Part shown: piece by piece, positions 54,824 through 63,635 of the stretch | Position numbering within the stretch: the stretch's first letter is position 1 | Layout of the letters: every line of letters starts with the position of its first letter | Origin: Chelatococcus sp. HY11 | GTDB lineage: Bacteria > Pseudomonadota > Alphaproteobacteria > Rhizobiales > Beijerinckiaceae | Reading direction: 5' to 3' | Assembly: GCF_018398335.1 (NCBI RefSeq) | Contig: NZ_JAHBRX010000001.1 | Span: forward strand, 186,001-250,000 | DNA length: 64,000 nt | Program-made: the position numbers and the translations under genes | The notes under the pieces: model-generated | What the model was told of the DNA's origin: nothing | The model's database searches: none | The model's input: only the letters and a program-made list of their open reading frames with translations

Positions 54824-55018
54824 TCAGTTCGCGGATTTATCCGCCTTGTGCATCGCGACCAGCTCGCGCGCCAACGAGGGATAGTGCTGCTCGAAATAGC
54901 GCTGGGCCTTCGCCATCTGCGCCGCTTCGATCCGCGCCCACAGCCGTTCAATAAGGCCGACTGCCTTCCGCGGCTTCTTCGCCGCTACGGCATAGCCGGA
55001 CATTGCTACTTCTGCCAT
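54824..55018 (-). CDS. Small 64-residue hypothetical protein
   Basis: The ATG at 55018 has GGAGGCGG 2-4 nt upstream, a strong ribosome binding site. The protein is short and amphipathic, with a basic start (MAEVAMSGYAVAAKKPRKAVG) followed by a predicted helix (LIERLWARIEAAQMAKAQRYFEQHYPSLARELVAMHKADK). It has no signal peptide or known domain. The AxMAKAQRYFEQHYP part echoes the RAEMAKRYP tail of the 38-residue neighbour, suggesting that the two are distant relatives. Function is unknown. Confidence 0.65.
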   Translation of the reverse strand: MAEVAMSGYAVAAKKPRKAVGLIERLWARIEAAQMAKAQRYFEQHYPSLARELVAMHKADKSAN

Positions 55019-55241
55019 TGCCGCCTCCGTATATGGACGGCCATCGCCGTCCGTTCACGCATTGCAATATAGACAATGTTGCATGTGCGAAGAAGATGGG
55101 TCAGTGCATGTGACCTAACTGATATATGCAATGAACGCATGGCTCCTGCGGTGTCTGCCGCTGTCTGCACAGGAAATGCGCGTCGGCTGCATGTTTCGGT
55201 GACAAAGCGCGCAAAAACCATCCTCTCGCGTTGCGGCTTCG

Positions 55242-55256
55242 TTAACCCCTCATTAG
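55242..55256. promoter_or_regulatory. CtrA-like site upstream of the aminopeptidase P gene
   Basis: TTAA (55242-55245), seven bases, then TTAG (55253-55256) matches the alphaproteobacterial CtrA consensus TTAA-N7-TTAA at seven of eight fixed positions. It lies about 43 nt before the start at 55299. Such a short motif can occur by chance. Confidence 0.3.
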
Positions 55257-55298
55257 TCTTGAACGCATTGGTTCGCGGATGAATGCGGTGGGATCTCA

Positions 55299-57125
55299 AT
55301 GGCGTCTTGTGTTTTTCAGAGCTTCGACAAGCCCACGTCGGCATCGACCGGCGGCCCTCGGCTCAAAGCCCTGCGCGAGGAGCTCGTTCGCCGGGGTGTC
55401 GATGGCTTCGTGGTGCCGCGCGCCGACCAGCATCAAGGAGAATATGTGCCCCCGAGCGATGACCGTCTTGCATGGCTGACCAGCTTTTCAGGTTCTGCGG
55501 GCTATGCGGTCGTGCTGCCCCATGCGGCGGCGGTACTCGTGGATGGTCGTTATACGCTGCAAGTGCGAGATGAAATCGACCTCGATGCCTTCACGCCGGT
55601 CGCACTCGCGGACACGAGCCTTGAAGGCTGGATCGAGGCCAACCTGAAAATCGGTGGCCGGCTGGGCTACGATCCCTGGCTGCATACGGTGCAGCAGGCC
55701 GAGCGTCTGGCTGCCGCCGTGGATGCGGCGGGCGGGGAACTCGTGGCTCTCTCGTCAAATCCGCTGGACGCGGTGTGGAGCGATCGTCCGGCTCCGCCCG
55801 CCTCGCCTGTCGTCGTCCATCCGTTGGAATTCGCGGGCGAGGCCAAGGGCACGAAGGTCGCTGCCGTGCAAGAAGCGCTCGTCAAGGCGCGTGTCGGTGG
55901 GCTTGTCATCAGCGATCCGCACAATCTCGCCTGGCTCTTCAATATCCGCGGTGGTGACGTCACGCATACGCCGCTGGTGCTGGCCTATGCGCTCCTTCCC
56001 GCGCGGGGACGCGCGACATTCTTCATTGATTCCGCGCGCATTGATGAAGAGGTCAGCGCTCATCTCGCCGGCGTGGCCGATGTCGCAGCGCCGTCTTCCT
56101 TCACCGAGGCGCTTGCAACGGTCGCGGCCGGCGGCGCCCCGGTGCGCCTCGACGCGGCCACCGGCGCCATGGCGCTGAAACAGGCGATCGAGCAGGGCGG
56201 GGGCAAGGCGGATGTCGGCGCGGATCCGATCACGCGGTTGAAGGCCGTGAAGAACACCGTCGAGCAGCAGGGCAGCCGGAGCGCCCATCGCCGCGACGGC
56301 GTCGCCATGGCGCGCTTCCTCGCCTGGCTCGCGCGGGAGGCGCCCGGCGGGGAGCTCACGGAGATCGCCGCGGTCGAGGCGCTCGAGGAGTTCCGCCGCC
56401 AGACCAACGCGCTAATGGACGTATCTTTCCCGACGATCGCCGGCGCCGGACCGAATGCCGCGATGCCACATTACCGCGTGACCAAGGCGTCTGACCGGAC
56501 GATCGGGCAGGGGATCTTCCTCGTCGATTCCGGCGGGCAATATCGCGACGGTACCACCGACATCACCCGCACTGTGAGCGTGGGCGCAGTCACCGAGGAG
56601 ATGCGCGACCGTTTCACCCGCGTGCTCAAGGGGCATATCGCGATCGCGACGGCGATTTTCCCCCGCGGCACCTCGGGAGCCCAGCTCGACGCGCTGGCGC
56701 GGCGTGCGCTCTGGCAGGCGGGTACGGACTTCGACCATGGCACCGGCCATGGCGTCGGCTCCTATCTCTCGGTGCATGAGGGGCCGCAGCGGCTGTCGAA
56801 GCTCGGGACGGTGCCGCTCGAGCCCGGCATGATCCTGTCCAACGAGCCCGGCTATTACAAGGAAGGCTCTTACGGCATCCGCATCGAGAACCTTGTTCTC
56901 GTGGAGCCGCGGGATGTGACCGGGGGCGAGCGGCCAATGCTCGGTTTCGAGACATTGAGCTTCACGCCGATCGACCGGGCGCTGATCGACCCGTCGCTGA
57001 TGACCGAGGATGAAATTGCCTGGCTCGACGCCTATCACGCCGACGTGCTCGCCCATATCGGGCCGCTCGTCGACGGAGAGACGCTGCAGTGGCTGCAGGA
57101 GGCGACGCGGCCGCTGCAGGCTTGA
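55299..57125 (+). CDS. pepP: Xaa-Pro aminopeptidase P, peptidase family M24
   Basis: The 608-residue enzyme removes N-terminal residues preceding proline. It has the three-part layout of the long (eukaryotic APP-like) bacterial form: a creatinase-like N-domain (about 15-155, RLKALREELVRRGVDGFVVPRADQHQGEYVP), a second such domain (about 165-320), and the pita-bread catalytic domain. The dimetal ligands lie in FLVDSGGQYRDGTTDITRT (two Asp, about 408-426), HGTGHGVGSYLSVHEGP (His), MILSNEPGYYKEG (Glu) and YGIRIENLVLV (Glu). The gene is alone on its strand, facing the azlCD operon. Confidence 0.93.
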   Translation: MASCVFQSFDKPTSASTGGPRLKALREELVRRGVDGFVVPRADQHQGEYVPPSDDRLAWLTSFSGSAGYAVVLPHAAAVLVDGRYTLQVRDEIDLDAFTPVALADTSLEGWIEANLKIGGRLGYDPWLHTVQQAERLAAAVDAAGGELVALSSNPLDAVWSDRPAPPASPVVVHPLEFAGEAKGTKVAAVQEALVKARVGGLVISDPHNLAWLFNIRGGDVTHTPLVLAYALLPARGRATFFIDSARIDEEVSAHLAGVADVAAPSSFTEALATVAAGGAPVRLDAATGAMALKQAIEQGGGKADVGADPITRLKAVKNTVEQQGSRSAHRRDGVAMARFLAWLAREAPGGELTEIAAVEALEEFRRQTNALMDVSFPTIAGAGPNAAMPHYRVTKASDRTIGQGIFLVDSGGQYRDGTTDITRTVSVGAVTEEMRDRFTRVLKGHIAIATAIFPRGTSGAQLDALARRALWQAGTDFDHGTGHGVGSYLSVHEGPQRLSKLGTVPLEPGMILSNEPGYYKEGSYGIRIENLVLVEPRDVTGGERPMLGFETLSFTPIDRALIDPSLMTEDEIAWLDAYHADVLAHIGPLVDGETLQWLQEATRPLQA

Positions 57126-57190
57126 GCGGGGCGTACCTTCCGGAACGCACACGCAAGACCGCCCGTGGTCTTGCGTGTGGCCGAGGGGCC

Positions 57191-57511
57191 TCAGCCCGCG
57201 ATGGCCCGGAGCCCGACAACGGAGAGAACGCCGATTGCGACCGTGGCGAGCAGCGGCAGGCGGGTCGCCGACAGGGCGGCGATCGCCGCCGCGACGGTCT
57301 CCGGCCAGCCGGTCGCCAATGCGCTTGGCGCGATCACCGCGACGAGAACCGCTGGCGGAATGGCGTCAAAAGCCGCCTTCGCGCGTCCTGAGAGCGTGAG
57401 CCGTCCGGCCAGCGCGATGCCGGCGATGCGTGTGAGATAGGTCACCGCCGCCATCGCGAGGATGGCCATCAGGGCGGAACTGTCAATATTCATGGCGTTT
57501 TCGCTATTCAT
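57191..57511 (-). CDS. azlD: AzlD family branched-chain amino acid transport subunit
   Basis: The 106-residue protein has three to four membrane helices (ALMAILAMAAVTYLTRIAGIALA; AIPPAVLVAVIAPSALATG; TRLPLLATVAIGVLSVVGLRAIAG) and the family's YLTRIAGI motif. AzlD works with AzlC (LIV-E family) in export of branched-chain amino acids or analogs. Its ATG at 57511 overlaps the azlC stop (ATGA), so the two subunits are coupled. Confidence 0.9.
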   Translation of the reverse strand: MNSENAMNIDSSALMAILAMAAVTYLTRIAGIALAGRLTLSGRAKAAFDAIPPAVLVAVIAPSALATGWPETVAAAIAALSATRLPLLATVAIGVLSVVGLRAIAG

Positions 57512-58329
57512 GGGCGGCTTCCTGAAGGGCAGTCGAGCGGAGCGGCGGGATCGAGATTCGACAACGCGTCGCTGATGAGGTTGCGCTCGGCGGCTTCCGC
57601 GACACGGTCTCTCGGTGCCGTTACATAGGCGACCGTCAGTCCCACCGTCGCGCCGATGACGATATGCCAGGGTGCGCCAAGGGCCACATAGCTGAGTGTC
57701 GCGGTCACACAGCTCGCGAGAACAGCGGAAAGCGCTGTGCGTGTCGTCGTGAACCCGGCGATCAGACTGATCAGGAGGGCGGTAAAGGTGAAGTCGGCCC
57801 CGATCGCGCAGGGGTCGCCCAGGCAGTTCCCGAAGCGGGCGCCGATGTAGGTGCCCGCGCTCCAGACGACCGGGATGACGACCGCCAGTGAGAACCAGAA
57901 CGTTGGCGTCAGCGGGTGGTTCAAAACGCGTCGCTCCGACAGAGCCCAGGCTTCGTCCGTCAGGAAGAAGAAGGCGAAGAACCGCTGCCGGGGGCTAAAG
58001 CCGTGGGTTTTCGGCGCGAGCGACAAGCCCATCAGGATATGTCGCGCGTTGATCAGGAAGGTCGAAAGCGCGATCGCCGCCACCGGCATCGGGTCGAGCC
58101 ACAGGTCCATGGCCGCGATCTGGGCGCCGCCCGCGAATACCAGGATGGACATCAGCCCGGCCTCGAGCAACGTCAGGCCTTTCGCGCTGGAGAGCGCGCC
58201 GAAGAGCAGGCCGACGGGCATGACGACGGCGGCGACGGGCGCCACGGCTTTGAGCCCGTCACACCACTCGCACCTGGCTGCTCGATGCGTGACATGGATG
58301 GCCGCTGGCCCGTTCGATTCCGCGGTCAT
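57508..58329 (-). CDS. azlC: AzlC family branched-chain amino acid transport subunit
   Basis: The 273-residue inner-membrane protein has about seven helices over 30-255. Family motifs are VMPVGLLFGALSSAKGLTLLEAGLMSILVFAGGAQIAAMDLW, STFLINARHILMGLSLAPK and FFLTDEAWALSERR. With AzlD it forms an LIV-E-type exporter. The ATG at 58329 (MTAESNGPA) was chosen; an in-frame start at 58377 would add 16 residues. It is a paralog of the gene at 58589-59440 and is separated from it by a 259-bp AT-rich gap. Confidence 0.9.
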   Translation of the reverse strand: MTAESNGPAAIHVTHRAARCEWCDGLKAVAPVAAVVMPVGLLFGALSSAKGLTLLEAGLMSILVFAGGAQIAAMDLWLDPMPVAAIALSTFLINARHILMGLSLAPKTHGFSPRQRFFAFFFLTDEAWALSERRVLNHPLTPTFWFSLAVVIPVVWSAGTYIGARFGNCLGDPCAIGADFTFTALLISLIAGFTTTRTALSAVLASCVTATLSYVALGAPWHIVIGATVGLTVAYVTAPRDRVAEAAERNLISDALSNLDPAAPLDCPSGSRP

Positions 58330-58588
58330 GTTAGTATCGCCAATGCGGATAGGCTGGTCCGGCGTAGGGCGTCGCACGCATTGATGGCTCGGACCATTTT
58401 GGCTGAATAACGCATCAATTTTCTCCTCACTTCCATTGTGTTGCGAGAAAAAATTGCCCTTCCAAGGGTGCGCGAAAGATAGTGAAACGCGTGTTCGGAA
58501 CGATTAAAAAAATATCGGTACTTATGCGTCCGATCTATCAATTTATGTATATGATATTTCATCGTGAGGATGGGGAATTAATGCTTGT

Positions 58589-59440
58589 TTATTTGGAGTT
58601 TTGTCGGTCTATATTTTCATTTTCGGGGTTCATCGTTGGCGGGGATCCCGTTGTCGCGCTGAGGTGGGCCTCGCTGTCACTGGACTCCGGTGCGGTCATG
58701 TAGGCTGCGGCGATGCCGGCGATGGCGCCCGCGGCCACGTGCCAGGGTGGGCCGAGTGTGACATAAGCGAGCGCGGCTGCGCCTCCGCTCGCGGCGATGG
58801 TAACCGCCGTCGTGCGCCCCTTCCAGAAGCCCGCGATCAAGCCGATGAAGAGCGCTGTGAAGGCGAAATCGGCGCCGATACGCCTGGGGTCGCCGAGAAA
58901 CGAGCCGACTACCGCGCCAGCGAGGGTCGAGCCGATCCACGCCGTGGGCAGCACCGTCGCCAGGGCGAACCAGTAGGCGGGGGTGAGGGGGGCGGCGACA
59001 GCCCGTCTCTCGGCAAGCGCCCAGGTCTCGTCCGTCATGAAGTGAAAGCCGAGGTATCGCTGCAGGGGCGAGAACAGCCCCGTCTTGGGGGTGAGCGACG
59101 CGCCCATCAGCACATGCCGGGCGTTGATCAGAAGTGTTGAGAAAACCAGTGCGGCGATGGGGACCGGCGTCGTCCACAGCTCCAGTGCGGCGAACTGGGA
59201 GCCTCCCGCAAAGATGAGGGCGGACATCAGCCCCGCCTCGGCGATTGTGAGCCCCTTGGCGCTGCAGAGGGCGCCGAACAGAAGACCGATCGGGATGGCG
59301 GCGATGGCCACGGGAACGATCGCCGCAATGCCCGCACGCCATTCGCGGCCCCGAGACGCTCGGTGCGATGGCTTTTGGCGCGATGGCTTTCCGTGCGGGG
59401 GCTCGTGATCCAGTTTCTGGGGCTGTGCGCGGTCCAGCAT
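58589..59440 (-). CDS. Second AzlC family transporter, no adjacent AzlD
   Basis: The 283-residue membrane protein is clearly paralogous to the AzlC downstream: IPIGLLFGALCSAKGLTIAEAGLMSALIFAGGSQFAALELW, STLLINARHVLMGASLTPK and HFMTDETWALAERRAV. The N-terminus is polar and basic (residues 1-35), and the C-terminus has a hydrophilic tail (SSDSEAHLSATTGSPPTMNPENENIDRQNSK) absent from the other copy. GAGG lies 6 nt before the ATG at 59440. No azlD follows directly, so it may share the AzlD at 57191 or act alone. The AraC-type gene upstream on the same strand is a likely regulator. Confidence 0.88.
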   Translation of the reverse strand: MLDRAQPQKLDHEPPHGKPSRQKPSHRASRGREWRAGIAAIVPVAIAAIPIGLLFGALCSAKGLTIAEAGLMSALIFAGGSQFAALELWTTPVPIAALVFSTLLINARHVLMGASLTPKTGLFSPLQRYLGFHFMTDETWALAERRAVAAPLTPAYWFALATVLPTAWIGSTLAGAVVGSFLGDPRRIGADFAFTALFIGLIAGFWKGRTTAVTIAASGGAAALAYVTLGPPWHVAAGAIAGIAAAYMTAPESSDSEAHLSATTGSPPTMNPENENIDRQNSK

Positions 59441-59487
59441 GGGTAGCCTCGAGGGTGTGACAGGACGAGGGTGGGTCGATGTCGCCG

Positions 59488-60375
59488 TCAGGATACCGCG
59501 GCGCGAAAGGCTCCCGGCGTAATGCCGATGCGGGCTTTGAAAGCGCGGGTGAGATGGGCCTGATCGCAGAAGCCCGTAGCGGCCGCGGCCTCGGCCGGGG
59601 TGGCGCCACGCCGCAGGGCCTGTTGAGCAGCGATGACACGCCGGTCGAGGATGAAGGCATGCGGGGTCATGCCGGTCTCGCGGCGAAAAGCGCTGATGAG
59701 ACGGTGGCGCGGCAGCCCCGCTTCAGCCGCCAGGCGGCTGAGGGACAGGTCGTCGGCGTAATGTTCCTTGATCATGCGGCCGATCCGGGTGACCTGGTCC
59801 GCCTCGCGGCCGGTTGCCGGCTGAGACGTGACACGCGCATGGCGCACCAGGCAATGGGCATAGGCGCGATAGAGCAACTCCTCGCCGGCCCGCGCGTCTC
59901 CATGCACATCCATCGCGGCATGCGCGGCGACGAACAGCGCGACTCCCGCCGGATCGTTGACCACGGTTTCCGGAAAATAAGGCGTGGCCGTCACGTCCCT
60001 TTCGCGAAGCTCGCTCGCGATCTGGCGGAGCAGCTCTATGGACGGGTAGCTCATCCGATAGCAATAGCCACTGCCATGGGGGGCGCCGTCATGGACTTCC
60101 TGGGGATTGACGAAAACGAAGTCGCCGGGCCCGGCATAGCCGCGTATGCCACGCACCGTCCACGTTTCGCAGCCGGCGATGACGGAACCGATGACGAAAG
60201 TGTCGTGCGTGTGTGGGACGTAGCGATAGGTGCGGAAGGTCGCAGTCAGGCAATCGAGCGCGGCGAAATTCGGGCAAGCGAAGAAGCGCGTGCGCTCCCC
60301 CTTATCCAGGGCGAAGATGCCCATGGCTTCGTTGGTGGCTGGCTTTGGCCCGTTATGCGTCGCGTTTCCTTCCAT
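59488..60375 (-). CDS. AraC-family transcriptional regulator next to azlC genes
   Basis: The 295-residue regulator has an N-terminal cupin ligand-binding domain (about 25-160, TYRYVPHTHDTFVIGSVIAGCETWTVRG ... GDFVFVNPQEVHDGAP) and a C-terminal double helix-turn-helix (about 195-290, RIGRMIKEHYADDLSLSRLAAEAGLPRHRLISAFRRETGMTPHAFILDRRV ... ATGFCDQAHLTRAFKARIGITPGAFR). It stands directly upstream of the second azlC with a 47-nt gap, a common arrangement for AraC regulators of AzlCD exporters. The ligand is unknown; an amino acid is inferred from context. Confidence 0.92.
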   Translation of the reverse strand: MEGNATHNGPKPATNEAMGIFALDKGERTRFFACPNFAALDCLTATFRTYRYVPHTHDTFVIGSVIAGCETWTVRGIRGYAGPGDFVFVNPQEVHDGAPHGSGYCYRMSYPSIELLRQIASELRERDVTATPYFPETVVNDPAGVALFVAAHAAMDVHGDARAGEELLYRAYAHCLVRHARVTSQPATGREADQVTRIGRMIKEHYADDLSLSRLAAEAGLPRHRLISAFRRETGMTPHAFILDRRVIAAQQALRRGATPAEAAAATGFCDQAHLTRAFKARIGITPGAFRAAVS

Positions 60376-60490
60376 GCGCGAATTCTAGCGCGGCCAATTC
60401 CGCTGTCTTGAAAAAAAGTTATGGCCGGCTCAGGCTCCGCCCGAACCGACCTCAGTTGCGCTGAGTCAACCTCAATGTGACGGTGTCAGC

Positions 60491-60676
60491 TTACTTCCGG
60501 GCGTGTTGGTCTTTGTCCTTACCGGCGCCGGGCGCGGACTGCGGGTTGTGCTGGCCGGGCGAGCCGGACGCGCTCTGCGTTCCGCTGCTCTGCGTATGAC
60601 CCTTGGAGGGATGCATATCCTTCTGCATGTCCTTCTGGCCGTGCTTACCCGTGTCGTGTCCACCTTGGTTCGGCAT
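60491..60676 (-). CDS. Small hydrophilic Gly/Gln/Lys-rich protein
   Basis: The 61-residue product (MPNQGGHDTGKHGQKDMQKDMHPSKGH ... GKDKDQHARK) is very hydrophilic and probably disordered, with no hydrophobic core. AAGGAG lies 7 nt before the ATG at 60676, a strong site. Similar Gly/His/Lys/Asp-rich peptides are often stress-induced in Hyphomicrobiales, but no family is assigned. It is monocistronic. Confidence 0.6.
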   Translation of the reverse strand: MPNQGGHDTGKHGQKDMQKDMHPSKGHTQSSGTQSASGSPGQHNPQSAPGAGKDKDQHARK

Positions 60677-61028
60677 GATCATCTCCTTATGACCGTATGC
60701 TTGACCGGATATGCCGGCGAGACGTCGACTATCCATGTCGTACCGTCATCGACTGCCGGCGCCATAAAGAATGGCTGGATGGGATCTTTGTTCCGCGTTT
60801 TTATGGTAAGCAAGAAAAGTAATCGATCGCGGCATTCAATATGTCGCAAATATGTTTTAATGTTGATTTTTAATCGACCCGATTGGGCAGAAGTAAATGC
60901 CAAGATTGCGCTTGTGGCGACCTGCAAAGATCAAGTTCGGTATTGACGTTATTTAAGCTTCGCTGCATGCGGCGGGCCGCCGTATAATGGCCCGTGCATG
61001 AAATCAGCGGTTGATGAATGGTCGCCGG
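60677..61028. other. AT-rich intergenic region between small protein and uvrD genes
   Basis: This gap has no gene. Sequence at 60790-60960 is AT-rich. An interrupted inverted repeat at 60966-61000 (CATGC/CGGGCC with GGCCCG/GCATG, loop GCCGTATAAT) lies just beyond the uvrD stop and could be a 3' end hairpin of that leftward gene, but no T run follows on the minus strand. Confidence 0.45.
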
Positions 61029-63467
61029 TCAGCCCTGCCGCTGCACGAAGCTGTCGAGCACCATCTTGCGGCCGGCCTTGTCGAAGTCGACCGTCAGCTT
61101 GTTGCCGTCGACGGCGGCCACCGAGCCTGGTCCGAACTTGATGTGGAACACCCGGTCGGACGGCGCGAAGGCGGAGGCCGGTCCCGAGGACTTGGCGACG
61201 AGCTCCCCCTCGATCAGCAGGCCGCCGCGTCCCGGGCCGGAGGAGCCGCCGTAGCCACCACGCCCTTGCGCGAAACCTCCGCGGCTGCCGCCTCCGCCAA
61301 AGCCGCCGCTGCCTAGACCACCCTTGTTCTGGGCGCGTTGCCAGCCCGGCGTGGCATAGGATGAGGAAAACGATTCCACATCGTCAAAGCGGCTCTTGCC
61401 GTAACCGCCATAGGAGAAGGCGGCGGGCGCTTCCGTCACCTCGACATGGTCCTCCGGCAGCTCGTCGATGAAGCGGCTGGGGATCGTGGCGTTCCAAAGG
61501 CCATGGATACGGCGGTTGGAGGCGAAATAGATCTTCGCACGGCGTCGGGCGCGGGTAATGCCAACATGGGCGAGACGGCGTTCTTCCTCCAGCCCCGCGC
61601 GACCGCTCTCGTCGAGGGCGCGCTGGTTGGGAAACAGCCCTTCCTCCCAGCCGGGCAGGAACACGGTGTCGAATTCCAGGCCCTTGGCGGCATGCAGCGT
61701 CATCAGGCTGACGCGGTCTTCCGTGTCGTTCTCGACCGCGTCCATGACCAGCGAGACATGTTCCAGGAAGCCCCGGAGATCCGGGAATTCCTCGAGGCTT
61801 CGGACGAGCTCCTTCAGGTTCTCCAGGCGCCCGGCCGCTTCCGCCGACCGGTCCTTCTGCCACATTTCGGTGTAGCCGGATTCCTCCAGAATCATCTCGG
61901 CGAGTTCCGTCTGCGGCGTATTGTCGATCAGCGAGCTCCAGCGAGAGAACGCTGCCAACAGATCGCGCAGGGAACCGCGCGGCTTCGGCTTCAGCTCTTC
62001 CGTCTCGACGATGAAGCGCGCCGCTTCCATCAGGGGAATGCGCGCCGCCCGCGCATGGGCATGGAGAACCTGCACGGTCGCGTCGCCGAGGCCGCGCTTT
62101 GGCGTATTCAGGATGCGCTCGAAGGCGAGATCGTCGGCGGGCTGGGCGACGCAGCGGAAATAGGCGAGCGCGTCGCGGATCTCCATACGCTCGTAGAAGC
62201 GCGGGCCGCCGATGACGCGGTAGGGCAGGCCGAGCTGCACGAAACGGTCTTCGAGCTCCCGCATCTGCGCGGAAATGCGCACGAGGATGGCGATTTCGGA
62301 GAGATTGTGCCCCTTGGCCTGCAACGCCTCGATCTCTTCGCCGACGAGGCGGGCCTCTTCCTCCGAGTCCCACGCGCCGGTGATCGTCACCTTCTCGCCC
62401 GGTTCATCGTCCGTGCGCAGTGTCTTGCCGAGCCGGCCCTCGTTATGGGCGATGAGGTGGGAGGCAGCCGCGAGGATATGAGCATGGGAGCGGTAGTTGC
62501 GCTCCAGTCGCACCACCACGGCACCCGGAAAATCGTGCTCGAAGCGCAGGATGTTGTCCACCTCCGCGCCACGCCAGCCATAGATCGACTGGTCGTCGTC
62601 ACCGACGCAGGCCAGATTGCGCTGGCCGGGCTCGCGCCCCTGGGCCAGCAGCCGGAGCCACAGATACTGCGCGACGTTGGTGTCTTGGTATTCGTCCACC
62701 AGCATATAGCGGAAGCGCTTCTGATACTGGGCGAGGACGTCCGGATGCTCGCGGAAGAGGCGGATGGTCTCGGTCAACAGGTCGCCGAAATCGGCGGCAT
62801 TCAGGATCTTCAAGCGTTCCTGATAATGGCGGTAAAGTTCTGTGCCCCGGCCATTGGCGAAGGCGGCGCCCTCACCGTGCGGCACTTGGTCGGGGCCGAG
62901 TGCCCGGTTCTTCCAGCCGTCGATGATGCTCGCGAGCTGGCGGGCCGGCCAGCGCTTCTCGTCGAGATTAGCGGCCTGGATCACCTGCTTCATGAGGCGG
63001 ATCTGGTCGTCCACGTCGAGAATGGTGAAATCGCTCTTGAGGCCGACGAGCTCGGCGTGGCGGCGCAGGATCTTGGTGGAAATGGCATGGAACGTGCCGA
63101 GCCAGGGCATGCCTTCGGCCGCCGGCCCGACCAGCATGCCGACGCGCGCCTTCATCTCGCGCGCCGCCTTGTTGGTGAAGGTGACGGCGAGAATGTCGGA
63201 AGGGCGGGCGCGGCCGATGGCGATCAGATGGGCGATGCGCGTGGTGAGCACCCTGGTCTTGCCCGTGCCGGCACCCGCGAGAACGAGCACCGGCCCCTCG
63301 GTGGTCTCCACCGCGAGGCGCTGCTCGTGGTTGAGACCGGCGAGATAGGCAACAGGCGCTGCCTGCGCTCGGGCGCGCTCGCTGAGGCTGCCGCCACGCG
63401 GCGCGGCCCGGGTGGCCTCGCCGTCGGCGTCGTGCTTCCGGGATGGGTGGTTCAGACCTTGATTCAT
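61029..63467 (-). CDS. uvrD: ATP-dependent DNA helicase, UvrD/PcrA type
   Basis: This SF1A 3'-5' helicase acts in nucleotide excision and mismatch repair. The 812-residue protein has motif I LAGAGTGKTRVLTTRIAHLI (about 62-81), Ia VTFTNKAAREMKARV, II MLVDEYQDTNVAQYLWL, III LACVGDDDQSIYGWRGAEV, IV VVRLERNYRS, V LMTLHAAKGLEFDTVFLPGWEEGLFPNQRALDESGRAGLEEERRLAHVGITRARRRA. A Gly/Phe/Arg-rich low-complexity segment (GGLGSGGFGGGGSRGGFAQGRGGYGG, about 705-740) precedes a short Tudor-like C-terminal fold (FHIKFGPGSVAAVDGNKLTVDFDKAGRKMVLDSFV). The ATG at 63467 is chosen; an in-frame start at 63485 would add six codons. Confidence 0.94.
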   Translation of the reverse strand: MNQGLNHPSRKHDADGEATRAAPRGGSLSERARAQAAPVAYLAGLNHEQRLAVETTEGPVLVLAGAGTGKTRVLTTRIAHLIAIGRARPSDILAVTFTNKAAREMKARVGMLVGPAAEGMPWLGTFHAISTKILRRHAELVGLKSDFTILDVDDQIRLMKQVIQAANLDEKRWPARQLASIIDGWKNRALGPDQVPHGEGAAFANGRGTELYRHYQERLKILNAADFGDLLTETIRLFREHPDVLAQYQKRFRYMLVDEYQDTNVAQYLWLRLLAQGREPGQRNLACVGDDDQSIYGWRGAEVDNILRFEHDFPGAVVVRLERNYRSHAHILAAASHLIAHNEGRLGKTLRTDDEPGEKVTITGAWDSEEEARLVGEEIEALQAKGHNLSEIAILVRISAQMRELEDRFVQLGLPYRVIGGPRFYERMEIRDALAYFRCVAQPADDLAFERILNTPKRGLGDATVQVLHAHARAARIPLMEAARFIVETEELKPKPRGSLRDLLAAFSRWSSLIDNTPQTELAEMILEESGYTEMWQKDRSAEAAGRLENLKELVRSLEEFPDLRGFLEHVSLVMDAVENDTEDRVSLMTLHAAKGLEFDTVFLPGWEEGLFPNQRALDESGRAGLEEERRLAHVGITRARRRAKIYFASNRRIHGLWNATIPSRFIDELPEDHVEVTEAPAAFSYGGYGKSRFDDVESFSSSYATPGWQRAQNKGGLGSGGFGGGGSRGGFAQGRGGYGGSSGPGRGGLLIEGELVAKSSGPASAFAPSDRVFHIKFGPGSVAAVDGNKLTVDFDKAGRKMVLDSFVQRQG

Positions 63468-63635
63468 GGGACGACCTTGGACCAAAACGCGAACGGCGTC
63501 GAGCTTTCCGGCGATGCGGATGGCGTTATGGGCACGCTGCCCACACTAAAGCCATGGCGCGCGACGGCTTCCATCCCATATAAATAGCGCGCTCTGATGT
63601 AGGTACGCGGGGCGCGGTATGGGAGGAGCGGTGCG

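Noticed and set aside
61446-63587. 713-codon plus-strand frame antisense to uvrD
   Set aside because: The helicase motifs are on the other strand; this frame has no domain.
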